Source: Wyeomyia smithii (taxonomy: Eukaryota > Arthropoda > Insecta > Diptera > Culicidae). From it: a stretch of DNA of 64,000 bases. Made by a program: the position numbers and the translations under genes. Positions 20,873 through 32,159 of the stretch are shown piece after piece (position 1 is the stretch's first letter; the number at the start of each line of letters is the position of its first letter). The notes beneath the pieces are model-generated. The model was not told the DNA's origin and made no database searches. It saw nothing but the letters and a program-made list of their open reading frames with translations. The DNA lies in NCBI RefSeq assembly GCF_029784165.1, contig NC_073696.1:192928498-192992497 (forward strand). The letters run 5' to 3'.

Positions 20873-21905
20873 GTCATCATCCGAATCGGTACTGTCTGGG
20901 CAACAATCCTGCTCAATCCGAACTATTTGAACGGAATGCCACCGATGACTGTAGCGCAAGGCAAAGCCGGGAACCAGTGTTTGTCCCAGAACCGTACCAG
21001 CTGCTATGCCTGGCTCTGTTTAATATATTCACGGCTTATCCCGACCGCATTGTAAACAATTTTGCATACAACTAGACCCGCAATTAGCTCTAATTAACCG
21101 ATGTTTGATGACGGATCAGTCAGTGACTTGACTAAGACGCCACGACGATTAGTTCAAACGTGGTTGGCTCCAGAGAGACATTGTTGGCGGCGACCCGACC
21201 TCGTGTACCTGCAAAGTGGTAATTTTCAGCGCACGGCTATTATCAGCTGATTCCCGTTTACGTTCCCAGTGTATGTTACGTGATTTGCGTGCGAGCTAAC
21301 GAAATACCCTTTCTGCAATACGTTAGGTCATTCGGGATTAGCGTATTGAATGAGCAGCAAGAGTGTAATAAATTGCAGCAGTGCATGTAGTGTATCGAAA
21401 AAAGCGATTTAAGTGTTTGGATTTACATGAAAACTAGAATTTTGTGATAATTGTAATGAAACTGGTGTTTATCACTCACGTGTCACTTTAAAAGCTTGCG
21501 AAGTGTCAAAAATTTAGGACACGATGTCCAACAGGTGGTCACTAACAGGTACTGGCGGCGGAAGTTCCGCTAGCAAAGAATGTGGTGATGAGTTTGAAAT
21601 AACGGTTCTGCTGGATAAATCGGAAACTGCATCCTCGTCGTTGCCCGTACGAGTAGTTGCTGTGCGCCGTGATGGTGGTGATAGTGTCGGTGATTTAAAG
21701 GCCAAGATGGCCGGCGTTGATTACGATGACGTTTCGGACGGCGACGATGTTGGCACTAACTGCCGTGGCAGTGGATTCCATCGGCATCGTTCGGCTGATG
21801 ATCGAGCTTCCGGTGATGACAGTGGCCGTGACAGCGACGATGTAGACCGGATTATGATACTTGACAAGTGGCCAGAGCGGTGTAAGCGAAATGGAAATGC
21901 AAAAG
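20873..21905 (+). other. Probable host exon (5' UTR plus first coding segment)
   Basis: A pyrimidine tract ending CTCCCTGTTTAG at 20872 is a good splice acceptor, and AAAAG followed by GTGAGC at 21906 is a good donor. Between them lies GC-balanced, repeat-free DNA that is mostly untranslated until the ATG at 21524. An alternative reading is possible: directly after the acceptor, a frame of about 66 codons runs from CATCATCCGAATCGG to a TAG at 21074-21076, and could be the terminal exon of a different upstream gene. I favour one long exon but cannot exclude two genes. Confidence 0.4.
21524..21905 (+). CDS. First coding exon of an unidentified host protein
   Basis: The ATG at 21524 (GACACGATGTCC, acceptable Kozak context) opens 127 codons plus one base before the donor AAAAG|GTGAGC. 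Beyond the donor the frame runs 15 more codons to a stop, as expected for intron read-through. The segment is hydrophilic: a Gly/Ser-rich start, EITVLLDKSE (about residues 25-34), then a long Asp/Ser/Arg-rich tract around residues 68-108. It shows no signal peptide, membrane segment or known domain, and reads like the disordered N-terminus of an intracellular protein or the cytoplasmic tail of a larger one. The next exon is not found within the window. An RTE copy lies 640 bp into the presumed intron. Confidence 0.6.
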
Positions 21906-21909
21906 GTGA

Positions 21910-22530
21910 GCCAAGACAGGTTTATAATTTGTTTTCTTATGTTGACATTTAGATGTTACGAGCAAGTGATCCACAGCTACAATATTGTGTTTTTAATGTG
22001 AAAGTGCAGATAGTAAATAGATTATCTGCATTTGCGCGCCCCATTATTTATTTGTATATTATTTTTGGACATGTGACAGAAATTTAAAATGTCGGTAGTT
22101 AGCAGAGACAAGAATGGTATCATCGATTTACAAGCACTTAACTGTACGTATTAATAATTCCGGAATGTACGTATTGATAATTCCGAAATCTGTCTGAAAT
22201 AAAACCTTGTAAATGTATGCTAAATACTTTTAGAAAATACTGAAAAGCAGAGTTAATTCCACTTGTGAATTAAACTCAAAATCAGGACAAATAATAAGGT
22301 AGGGATTTCCTCGGAACTCTGAATAAATGATTTGGAAAGGAAAAATCAATATAAACATACAAACACACCGTGTGAAATCCAATTTTTTTCGAAGATTCTG
22401 AAAAAAAAAACTGGTTTATCATTTGGACGTTTGTTGTTATAAAGTATGCTAGCTATTTTACAGAAGAACTTGCCATAATAATGGTGTAAAACAAACATGT
22501 CAAACGAGTACTTGCCACCATGATGTGTTT
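21910..22530 (+). other. Presumed intron start; no gene seen
   Basis: AT-rich DNA after the splice donor. No repeat family recognised. Confidence 0.4.
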
Positions 22531-22551
22531 TTTTCTAAATGTTACCTTACC

Positions 22552-23975
22552 TTACCAAACAGTCCCAAGCCGTGGTGTGGCCTTTGCTGTACGTAAGAGT
22601 CGTCTCCATTCCACTCGGTCCATGGCTGCAGTTCGCCAGCTCTGCAGTCTGCGTAGGGTCCGCAGGTCGTCTTCCACCTGATCGATCCACCTTGCCCGCT
22701 GTGCACCTCTCCGTCTCGTCCCTGACGGATTGGTTTCAAGAACCATCTTTACCGGGCTGTCGTCTGACATCCTTACAACATGCCCAGCCCACCGCAACCG
22801 GCCTATCTTAGCGGTGTGGATGATAGATGGCTCCCCAAGCAGCTCCTGCAGTTCGTGGTTCATTCGCCTTCTCCACACTCCGTTTTCCATCTGCAGTCCA
22901 CCGAAGATGGTACGCAACACCTTCCGCTCTAAGACCGCAAGGGCGCGTTGGTCCTCCACAAGCATAGTCCATGTCTCATGCCCGTAGAGGACTACCGGTC
23001 TGATCAGCGTCTTTTTTTTTTTTTTTTATTCTCGCTTATTTTCCGTCGGTCTATTTCCGCCACTGTTGTGGCCAATTACCGACGCCCAGGGAGGCGACTC
23101 CATACCCAGGTCCCTAACTCACGACCCGTTTATTAACGGACCGGCGCCAACGGCTTTACTTCCTCATGCGATGGAAGGCGTGATCCCAGAGATTTTTCGC
23201 CTCAGAAAATCTCCCGGTGTCGGCTAGGATTGAATCTAGACCAGTTGGGTTGGTTGTGAGTGGATCACGCCACCCCACAACCATCGACACCTATGTCGGC
23301 GGTGGGATTCGAACCCAGGCGTCGAGCGTGGTTGGCGGAGACGTTACCAACCACACTAGGCCCCCGCTCCTGATCAGCGTCTTGTAGATGGTTAACTTGG
23401 TGCGGCGACGAATTCTACTCGATCGGAGCGTCCTCCGGAGACCAAAGTATGCACGATTTCCTGCCATAATGCGCCGTTGAATTTCTCTGCTGGTATCGTT
23501 GTCGGCAGTTACCAGTGAGCCCAGATACACGAACTCATCAACCACCTCGATTTCATCACCACCAATTTGAACACGAGGTGAGAGGTTAGCACTGTCCTCT
23601 CGTGAACCCCTTCCTTTCATGTACTTCGTCTTCGATGCATTGATGACCAGTCCAATCCGTTTGGCTTCAGCCTTTAGTCCGATATACGTATCCGCCATCT
23701 TCACAAAGGTCCGAGCCACAATGTCAATATCGTCGGCGAAACCAAACAGTTGAGCCGACTTTTGGAATATCGTGCCACTCGTGTTAATCCCCGCTCTTCT
23801 AATGACACCTTCCAGGGCAATGTTAAACAGTAGGCACGAGAGACCATCACTTTGCCTTAGACCTTTTCGGGTTTCGAAGGGGCTCGAGAGTGCCCCCAAA
23901 ACTCGAACTACACACATCACTCGATCCATCGTCGCTTTGACCAACCGCGTCAGTTTGTCCGGAAATCCGAAGTCG
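22552..23975 (-). pseudogene. RTE reverse transcriptase, C-terminal half, split by SINE
   Basis: The 5' segment (to 23384) carries RKGLRQSDGLSCLLF and the catalytic box FADD (about residues 94-97 of its open frame), then VDEFVYLGSLVT. After the SINE and one duplication are removed (370 bp), the frame continues exactly: TLIR joins PVVLYGHETW, followed by a long C-terminal domain with GRLRWAGHVVR and RARWIDQVEDDL. The combined frame is about 350 codons without a stop. GHETW and WAGHV are standard for the RTE-like endonuclease/RT proteins of mosquitoes. The endonuclease and the first RT motif are absent through 5' truncation. Residues upstream of 23975 in the open frame are host flank. Confidence 0.85.
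23014..23369 (-). mobile_element. tRNA-derived SINE M (Feilai-like) inserted in RTE copy
   Basis: A 14-bp perfect target duplication CTGATCAGCGTCTT (23000-23013 and 23370-23383) flanks it. On the minus strand it starts GGAGCGGGGGCCTAGTGTGG with an A-box-like region, then GGGTTCGAATCCCA as a B box, a body of about 250 bp, and a poly-A tail (T-run at 23012-23027). This is the standard structure of a tRNA-derived SINE. Feilai is the best-known such family in Aedes, but I cannot confirm identity. No protein. Confidence 0.85.
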
Positions 23976-23989
23976 TTTTCTAAATGTAT

Positions 23990-26540
23990 TCTTACATTTT
24001 TCATAGAAATGAGAGTCACGCACGTTGTGTGCGAAGATTTTCAATAATATTTATCAACAGAAATAGAATTAAGTGGACAGAAATAAAACAAAATAGCAGC
24101 ACCAAACGAATGACAGTGTGCATCTTCTCGTTGCGCGAATGTTACTTGACCATTTGTTTTGTGTGCGAGAGCCGACGGTCGTTCTACATTTACGAGCGAA
24201 AGTCTACTGCGACGAATACTACCGAAGCGAATCGAATGAAAGTGTCGACCGTTTACAAGCCTTGTTTTAAATCTCGCCGTTTTTATAGATACATTTCATT
24301 ATTGACCAGGGATTTGGTTGACCTGTTTTATTCACAACCTTCTATGTGATTAATATTAATAGTGTAATTTATTAAATTTTGTTGCACTCCTGTTCATAAA
24401 TGACCTCTATTATTATATGCAGCTGGATATTCTTTTCCTATTTAACAGTGCAATGTTATCGACTGTTACTATTCGACAACGTCAGTTACCATTAGAAAAG
24501 ATTTATTTCAATTAATTATTCAATTGCATGCTGCGATTGGTTAAGTAATATTGCCATACGAATCGACTAGATGGTGCTTGACGTTTTTATTATGAACAGA
24601 TCCAATTAGCCTGCTTTCACTATTGTTGAGAGTTTTACCGCTGCGACTGTTTCTATCACACCATAGAAATTGTGACAGAAGTGAAAGCGAAACTAGGAAG
24701 CGTAACTATCCTTCGGATTATTTCGAGCACTTCAATCAAAAAAACGGATAGGTAAATCATGTTTATATCATTTGCAATGTTAACGGTTACTCACAGATTC
24801 ACTGTTGACATTATAACTTAGAGACGAATCATAAGAATTTAATAAATTTGAATTGAATTTATTTAAAATTCCATGTGAGCTTATTTTTTACTGTCCCCAA
24901 TTTACGACTCTTTTTGTACCGTCAGAACTACTTGAATGTTTGTTCAAAACTGCTTATTTGAAAATTGTTTAAAGGAAATTCCCAGGCAATATTCTATTGA
25001 ATATTGTAAAACGCAAATTCACTTGAAAATGAGTAGGTATTTATGAGTAGGTATTTATTTGATTAACTCAAGTATCTACCTTAACTTTTGAAGATAAGTG
25101 TAGCATAAACTTTTAGTGACAAACTAAAACACAAATAAATGTTAAATCTTTTGTTTCTAACAAGTCAAGTCAAGTGCTTTTACGCCAAAACTATTGGCTG
25201 AAAAAACTCACATTGATTAAATCTTGTGGTGCAAACTATCAAACATAACAATAGTTGTTTTCTATACGAAGTTACATCTTTTATCGTTCACCTTCGCTCT
25301 TTGAAAAATCACATATATCGAAACGTTATCGAGCTGGACTGGAAGGCAAACAACATTGAATTGAGTTGGGGCTGCGAAAAAATATGTACATATTGAATCA
25401 CTTTTATGTGGAGATTATGCTAACTCGTTGTGCATTATTCGCATATCATCAAGAAGACGAAATCAACGCTAGAGGGTGGTTTGTCTCAGTGCAGTTTTTA
25501 TGTAGCAGGTACCAGTCAACCGGTCTCAGTTCCCTCTTTGCCTCTACCTAGAAGGAAACTGAAAAATCTATCAGGGGTAAAAATGTTTAACTGAAGAATA
25601 AATTTGAACACGCTGTCTGATGGAAATTCGCCTGCCGTGCCATGCTCTGATATGCCCGAGATTACATTCAATTCGTTATGTTACAATTCCAGGAAAAATC
25701 ACCTCGGAATTCAACAGAAGCGCGACACCAGCCGCGATTAGATAACCTTTACTGGTACCAGGATGGTAGGGCGATCGGCGCTTCCCGCGTCGCAATTCTT
25801 AAGCACTTTTGCAACGCTGATTTACCGCACACCCATTCGCCGAATGATACGGTGACATGTACAAGCGTACATATATACTAGTGGATCACAACCACCAGTG
25901 ATCAGCTGATTATTTTCTGTAATAGAATAAACACCCTTAACGTAGTTCTATTAGAAGATTGGACTCCGCCCCGCTAGTATTTCCGTACACCCATCACATT
26001 CATTATTCGTCATAACATACAGCAAATTATGCGTAATATGACACTTACGAGTTGAGCTAACAACAAGGCTAACGTCAGTGTGGAAACAAGCCGACAGTAA
26101 ATTAGGGATTATTTTTGCTTTACATAAAACTTAGCTTTACATTTAAATTTCTATCCATATGGTAGTGGAAAGTAGTTATCTTTGTCTTAACTAGCTTGTT
26201 GTTTTGATTAATTTACTGTTGATCGATTGGTATGATAGCACACGAACGATTCAAAACCTGTTTGGAATATGTTAATTGATAGTTAAGTATCAGGAATGCT
26301 ACTTGCAACTTTTACTACTAAACGAGCGCGTTGCACAACACAGCGCTGAATGTATCGTATTCTCGCATCGCTTAAGCTTTTTGCAACGCGACAAAACAAT
26401 GAATGGTGTGTTGCAATACCCCTAGACAATTCAAACCACCCCGTTTCCTTCCCCTCTCAGATTGGTAGCTTCGATGGGTGGTAAACGAGTATCACTGACC
26501 TTCCGTCCAACTCAGTCCATTTTTTTTTCGTTACGTCCAT
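23990..26540. other. No gene seen
   Basis: Mixed unique and possibly repeat DNA. A 121-codon plus frame at 23984-24349 has no motif and begins at the edge of the RTE target site. Possible promoter-like GC-richer stretches occur near 25640-25860 and 26300-26480, but nothing firm. Confidence 0.4.
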
Positions 26541-26568
26541 AAATCAACTGATATTGTTTTGGTTCCGT

Positions 26569-26592
26569 CTCCCTCTCTCTCTCTCTCTCTCC
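26569..26592 (+). repeat. CT microsatellite
   Basis: About 12 CT units. The GC-balanced block after it (to about 26830) contains overlapping frames without motifs. Confidence 0.85.
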
Positions 26593-27139
26593 TGTACCGC
26601 GTGTTGGCGAAAACTACATGCAAGCGAAATCGGTTCAATTTGTTCGTTATATTCGTTACAATGTTATTTCTCTCACCTCTCGTGTTACCGCTTGCTCGTG
26701 AAAACTCGTGGAGCTCTCGCGAAAGTTTTGCGCTGCATACCGAACAGTGCTGCGAGATTTATGGACGACAACGCCAACGGTACAAGGCAAGCAGATATAT
26801 GTATGTTCAGATGCCCAACTTGGTAAAAAAGTAACCAACAAAGCTACTTTTAAGAACCTGTATAACATTTTTGATCTGTTTTACAATGCGTGTATGTCAG
26901 AATTTTATCGCTAAAATAGAGAAGAACCAGAATTTTTAATGCATTATTTTTAAAAGTATAAATTTCTGTATTTGTACGTATATTTAATTGATAAGACGAA
27001 ACTTGTTAAAGCGATGTCTTTCAATGCCAATGGTAAATAGCCCTAGAAATGGTATGAATTAGTGACGTGGGATTAAGCACGGTTACAAAGTCTACAGACA
27101 GAATCAATTCGTTTGCTCAGTGACTTATGTGTTTTTATT

Positions 27140-27510
27140 TTCAGCCTTCCCTTAAGGGTTTTTTTTCCCTGTCGGGGACATATTACCACTGCGACCAGTA
27201 ATTAGATCTATTGTGGTGTGTCCTCTTTTGCTGTATACCTTTTTGAAAGATATTGACCACTACATTTTTTAGTGGACAACATCTTAAATTAAGGCATTAT
27301 CCCAACCTGGTATTATTTGCTTATAAACTCTAAAACTGTTTGAGGAGAACTAGACCATATTTCTGAAGGCTCTATGAGCCCTTTCCCAAGAAACTGGTGC
27401 CTCCTGTGAAATATTGCCACGCACTCACACAGCAGATGTTGAGAGCTTTCACTCTCTATACTACAAAACCTACAGCTATCATCGTCTAGTTTCCCTATTT
27501 TTTTTGAGAT
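27140..27510 (-). pseudogene. C-terminal end of an RNase-H-bearing non-LTR ORF2, plus 3' UTR
   Basis: The minus strand reads KLDDDSCRFCSIESESSQHL and onward to a stop near 27320. C-x2-C followed by HLLCxC is the zinc-knuckle-like end of ORF2 in I-superclade elements. The 3' UTR follows to about 27150. The matching upstream RNase H piece is at 31735-32000; the Juan-like element lies between them. About 20 residues between the halves are missing or unrecognisable, so the junction is not clean. Confidence 0.7.
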
Positions 27511-27752
27511 GATACTTTTTTTTTTTTTTTTAAGGGGGGATTTGTTAGTAGCTTAAGTATTTATGATAAATATTAGTAAATAATGAGTATGTGTGTCCAA
27601 TCACAAATGGTGACTTCTCAACACTGTTAGAAATTTGTAATTTTAATTGTTAGGATTTGTTTGCTTTCGCAATTAGGACTTATCATTCGTAGGGATTTAA
27701 ACCTACTTGTCAGAAAAGGGGAAGTAAACTTACAACTAACTTATTTGCTAAC

Positions 27753-28853
27753 TTATTGGCTATAAAGAGAGCTTATCGTAGCAATTGAGGATTGCAACGA
27801 TTTTTGTCGAAAATTGTTAATAATTTTATTTGACATAGCTTCTAATGGTTCAACACCAGTAAGTCTATGTAATTCGAGTGTAGGAGGACGCTTCAAAATC
27901 ATTTTCAGAATTTTATTCTGAATCCTTTGAAGCGTTTTCTTCCTTGTTGAACAGCAACTTGACCAGATCGGTACAGCATAAAGCATTGCTGGTCTAAAAA
28001 TTTGTTTGTAAATCAAAAGTTTGTTCTTTAAACCAAGTTTAGAATTCCTGTTAATGAGAGGATATAAACATCTCGTATATTTGATGCACTTGGCTTGTAT
28101 ACTCTCAATGTGCTCTTTGAAAATAAGTTTTTTATCATAAATTAGTCCCAAGTACTTAACCTTGTCGGACCAACTTAAAATAACCCCATTCATCTTGACA
28201 ACGTGATTATTGTTTGGCTTGAGGAAAGAAGCCCTAGGCTTATGCGGAAAAATTATCATTTGAGTTTTAGAAGCATTGGGAGAGATTTTCCACTTTTGCA
28301 AGTAGGAAGAAAAAATATCTAAACTTTTCTGCAATCGACTGCATATGACACGAAGACTTTTTCCTTTTACGGAAATGCTTGTGTCATCGCAGAACAATGA
28401 CTTTGTGCATCCTGGAGGCAAATCAGGAAGATCTGAAGTGAATATGTTGTACAGGACTGGACCCAAGACTGAACCTTGAGGTACACCTGCTCTGACAGGA
28501 AATCTATCAGATTTTGAATTCTGATAGACAACCTGCAGAGTTCGATCAGTAAGATAATTTTTTAAAATTTTGATTAGGAAAATTGGAAAATTAAAAGTTT
28601 GCAATTTCGCAATCAAACCTTTATGCCAAACACTGTCGAATGCTTTTTCTATGTCTAAAAGAGCAGCTCCAGTGGAATAACCTTCAGATTTGTTAGCTCG
28701 TATCATATTAGTAACTCTGAGCAATTGATGAGTTGTGGAATGCCCATGGCGAAATCCAAACTGTTCATTTGCAAAAATTGAATTTTCGTTGATGTGTGAC
28801 ATCATTCTGTTAAGAATAATTCTCTCAAACAGTTTACTTATTGAAGAAAGCAA
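27753..28853 (-). pseudogene. Juan-like ORF2, reverse transcriptase part
   Basis: This 366-codon segment begins at LSSISKLFERIILNRM (fingers) and contains LLDIEKAFDSVWH (first catalytic Asp near residue 67), RAGVPQGSVLGPVLY (121-135) and the active-site box FCDD (154-157), where the family usually has F/YADD. The thumb and C-terminus follow and end at a normal stop with no RNase H. The Cys in FCDD may be a family trait and not a lesion. The upstream frame is shifted by one base at about 28853-28879, separating it from the RT start. Confidence 0.85.
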
Positions 28854-28878
28854 ACTGATTGGTCGATAACTTGAAACT

Positions 28879-29340
28879 TCAGCTGTCCGGTTTTAAAATT
28901 GGAGTAATTTTTGCATTTTTCCATAATTTGGGAAAATATGCAATTTTGAAGCAGCAATTGAAAATTTTCACTAAAAATTCCATTGTGCTCTCAGGGAGAT
29001 GTTTGATTAGTATATTAAAGATTCCATCGTCACCAGGTGCTTTCATATTTTTGAAACTTTTAATAATTGATTTAATCTCATTCAAGTTAGTTTCAATTAT
29101 TTCTGCAGGTAAAAAATTCTGGGAAGAAATTAAATCAAATTGACGTGTGACTTCATTTTCAATTGGACTCACAAAATTCAAGTTTGAGTTATGAACACTC
29201 TCAAACTGCTGAGCAAGTCTTTGAGCCTTTTGTTCATTGGATACAAGAAAACGTTCACCATCTTTTAAAACTGGAATAGGCTTTGAAGGTTTCTTAAGAA
29301 TCTTCGACAGCTTCCAAAAAGGTTTTGAATATGGTTTCAA
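28879..29340 (-). pseudogene. Juan-like ORF2, linker and RT N-terminus
   Basis: Carries the endonuclease-RT linker (FWKLSKILKKPSKPIPVL) and the RT entry KAPGDDGIFNILIKHLP, then KLWKNAKITPILKP. It is in the same frame as the endonuclease segment, but an in-frame TAG near 29398 interrupts it, and it is out of frame with the segment at 27753-28853. Confidence 0.8.
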
Positions 29341-29397
29341 TTTTTCAACTTTAGTCTCAAAATTTTGATTTCTCAGAAGAGTAAATCTATGTTTAAT

Positions 29398-30352
29398 CTA
29401 TTTCTGTAAATCTTTATAAATAGTTTTAAAAACAGGGTCACGAGAACGTTGATATTGACGTCTGCGGACATTTTTCAAACGAATTAGAAGTTGAAGATTT
29501 TCGTCAATTATTGGAGAATCAAATTTCATTTGAGCCTTTGGAACAGAATAATTCCTGGCATCAACAATCGCACATTTTAATGCTTCCAAAGCGGAATCAA
29601 TATTCACTTCGTTTTGCAAATCAAGCTCATTATTGAAATTTCTCTCAATATGAGGTTTGTATCTTTCCCAATTAGCCTTGTTATAATTAAAAACAGAGCT
29701 CATAGGGTTTAGCACTGATTCATGTGATAAAGAAAAAGTTATTGGAAGATGGTCAGAATCAAAGTCAGCATGTGTGAATAAATCACTACATACATAACTT
29801 TGATCTGTAGGCACCAAATCAATTGTTGAAGGGTTTCTTACAGAAGAAAAGCATGTAGGACTATTCGGAGACAAAATAGAATAGTATCCTGAAGAACAAT
29901 CATTGAATAAAATTTTGCTATTGGAATTACTTTGAGAATTATTCCATGAACGATGTTTAGCGTTAAAATCGCCGATTATAAAAAATTTCGAACGATTTCT
30001 GGTGAGTTTTTGTAAATCACCTTTAAAATAATTTTTGTGCTCGCGTGTGCATTGAAATGGTAAATATGCTGCGGCAATAAATAAAATCCCAAGTTCAGTT
30101 TGAACTTCAATTCCCAAAGTTTCAATAACTTTCGTCTCAAGATGGGGAAGAGCACGATGTTTGATTCGGCGATGAATAACAATTGCAACTCCACCGCCGG
30201 AACCACGTAATTGGGATCATATTTTAATTTTATGTTAGGTTTCAAAAATGTTTCAGTAATAATTGCAATATGCACATTATTTACTGTTAAAAAATTAAAA
30301 AGCTCATTCTCATTGGCCTTCAATGAGCGAGCATTCCAATTTAATATTTTTT
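29398..30352 (-). pseudogene. Juan-like ORF2, apurinic-type endonuclease
   Basis: The 5' part (about 29976-30352) reads ILNWNARSL and IITETFLKP, the N- and E-containing opening of the APE-like endonuclease. A frameshift near 30110-30210 follows. The remainder carries FFIIGDFNAKH (Asp-Phe-Asn metal/catalytic motif) and DSDHLPITF (catalytic Asp-His). These are the hallmark residues of the target-nicking endonuclease. A stop at about 29398 closes this frame. Confidence 0.85.
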
Positions 30353-30602
30353 TTTCTTCATCTATAGTTTATTTGACACGGCACAAATACAATTCAATGT
30401 TTAACGGCGCCAATTATATCTGGTAGCTTACTTTCTAAAGTATCTTAATAACTAAAAGCAAATTTTTTATCCTCGCTGCCGACTACGAGCTGAAACTAAA
30501 TCTAACTTAAAGCTAGAATATTTTGCATTAAAAGCACAGGTTTGCTGTTTGATGGTTTTCATTGCCATAGGTAAGCAGCATATTTTTAATATTTTAATTG
30601 TT
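30353..30602 (-). other. Spacer between Juan-like ORF1 and ORF2
   Basis: AT-rich and noncoding. It contains TTTATTTGACACGGC, which also appears near 33232, so either a small insertion or shared retroelement sequence is present here. Confidence 0.35.
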
Positions 30603-31730
30603 TTATTTAAAATCATTGCTAAATTTTAAATAAGAAACAATTTTAATAGTAAAATGTGTGCCTATTTGAATGGCTTCAAACATTGATTTTGCCTGCAACA
30701 TGGCGTTCATAAGATCTAACATTGCCTGTTGCAAAAAAGAAAGTTTACCTGCCGTAATAGGCCCCAGGCAGTTGACATTAGAAAAAATATTTTCGGCAGT
30801 AATATTAGCTGGAGTAATAGGTGTACAATTATTTTCTAACGTGTTTTGCTTATCCATATTGACGGTCATTTTCGAACTACCAACATTAGGCGGTAGAATG
30901 TTCTAACTACCTGTAGCCTGTGCATATGTTAAACGGGTATGCAAAGGAGTAGGTAAACTATGCGTCACTGGTACGCTTGGAGAATTTTGTTTTGAAGTTT
31001 GTTTTGAATTTTGTTCACCTTGCCTTGCCTTAACAATTGCTAAACGGGCTGGGCATTGATAAAAATTCGACATATGGTTGCCGTTCACAGGACATGTGTC
31101 CATTTTGTGAGAAGAGTCTCCACAAATGAGGCATTTTTGGTCCATGTTACAAAACTTTGAACCATGGCCATAACGTTGGCAAACACGGCATTGGGTGATA
31201 TGCTTTTCACCTCCGCCAAACTTTCGATATAATTCCCACTTTACACGCACGTTATATAAAGCATGTGCTTTTTCAAAAAAAAATAAATTATTAACCTCAC
31301 TGCGGTTAAAATGAATTAAATAATTCACAAGGGAAATTCCAGTTCGCTGACTGTTTTCGCCTCGTGATTTTTGTTTCATCAGAATTACTTGGGTAGGGGC
31401 TATACCAAGTAATCTGTCAAAGTAATTTTGATCTCATCAACGGTTTGATCGTTGGTGAGACCTTTCAATACGACCTTGAACGGCTTGGCGCTCTTTGTAT
31501 CATATGTAGAAAAATTATACATCTTTTCAGTTAAATACTGAATAAGACGATTCCAATCTTTCAATGTTTGGGCCAGTAAACGGCATTCGCCTCTTCGGCC
31601 AATTTGATAAGTAACTTTGACGTCGGAGAGAAACGTAGAAAGTTCTCTTTTAAAAATATTAAATTCAGAAGCAATAGTTACCACAATAGGTGGAACTTTC
31701 TCCTTTTTTACAGAAATTTCACTTTGAATA
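30603..31730 (-). pseudogene. Juan-like ORF1, Gag-type protein with zinc knuckles
   Basis: The upstream portion (to 31400) has KVPPIVVTIASEF and KPFKVVLKGL, the conserved pre-knuckle domain of Jockey-clade ORF1. A one-base frameshift near 31390 then leads into two C-x2-C-x4-H-x4-C knuckles, CRVCQRYGHGSKFC and CLICGDSSHKMDTC, and a Gln/Ser-rich linker. An in-frame stop at about 30903 interrupts the tail, which continues to 30603. The protein normally coats element RNA. The open frame's first residues, up to 31873, derive from the older host element. Confidence 0.8.
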
Positions 31731-31734
31731 GTTT

Positions 31735-32000
31735 TACTTTCGTAATAGATAGATTTGATTTGATGAACCGCTTGGCTTGCCGAGCTGTCGAGGTGCCATT
31801 TTAGTTCAGCAGCACTTGCTCTCTTTCCCATTCCTTCAGTGCCATATTGAGAGAACTGTTGGAAACACCACATAACGGTTCAGGGCCAATAAATTAAATC
31901 GCTGACCCGAGTCTGGCTAACTCGTCTGCTTTTTCATTTCCTTCAACACTGCTATACCCCGAAACCCAGTAGAGATTTACCTTATTGCATTTAGCAATAA
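31735..32000 (-). pseudogene. RNase H fragment of an older non-LTR retrotransposon
   Basis: The minus strand reads KCNKVNLYWVSGYSSVEG followed by NEKADELARLGSA, the conserved second half of the RNase H domain of I-superclade elements. After a frameshift, MALKEWE and RQAKRFI follow. The sequence then passes into the Juan-like insertion. It is the 5' partner of the fragment at 27140-27510. It is too degraded to assign a named family. Confidence 0.75.
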
Positions 32001-32159
32001 GGGTATATAACCCCTTACCCCTTTTTTACTGCATTAACTTAAAGTATAACATCCTAAGAACATTTTGACATATTTACATAAAGATCTGAACGATAGGGAG
32101 AACGTAAGAGCGCCTCACCACGACTGCATAATCTAAACTTGAAACTTTATACGTGTTTG

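Larger units (their letters stand above)
22543..23975 (-). mobile_element. RTE-type non-LTR retrotransposon, 5' truncated, with SINE inside
   Basis: Bounded by the perfect 12-bp direct repeat TTTTCTAAATGT (22531-22542 and 23976-23987). The 3' end on the minus strand is a short GGTAA-type repeat tail (GGTAAGGTAAGGTAA). Only the C-terminal half of the polymerase remains. A SINE (23014-23369) was later inserted. Long matching target duplications and a still-open reading frame point to a recent insertion. Confidence 0.85.
27511..31730 (-). mobile_element. Juan-like (Jockey clade) non-LTR retrotransposon, dead copy
   Basis: A minus-strand copy with a poly-A tail (T16 at 27516-27531), 3' UTR, ORF2 (RT and endonuclease) and most of ORF1 (Gag with two zinc knuckles). 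The two-ORF layout, poly-A tail and absence of RNase H fit the Jockey clade, and in mosquitoes the abundant Juan family. The 5' junction lies near 31700-31760, where ORF1 sequence gives way to an older element's RNase H region. I find no clear target duplication. At least two frameshifts and an internal stop in ORF2, and one frameshift and one stop in ORF1, make it inactive. Confidence 0.8.

Noticed and set aside
22539..22987. Plus-strand frames of 85-90 codons
   Set aside because: Antisense shadows of the RTE C-terminal domain.
23772..24047. Plus-strand 91-codon frame
   Set aside because: Shadow of the RTE reverse transcriptase on the other strand.
26554..26834. Ser/Leu-rich frames of about 90 codons
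   Set aside because: Begin in the CT microsatellite and have no motif.
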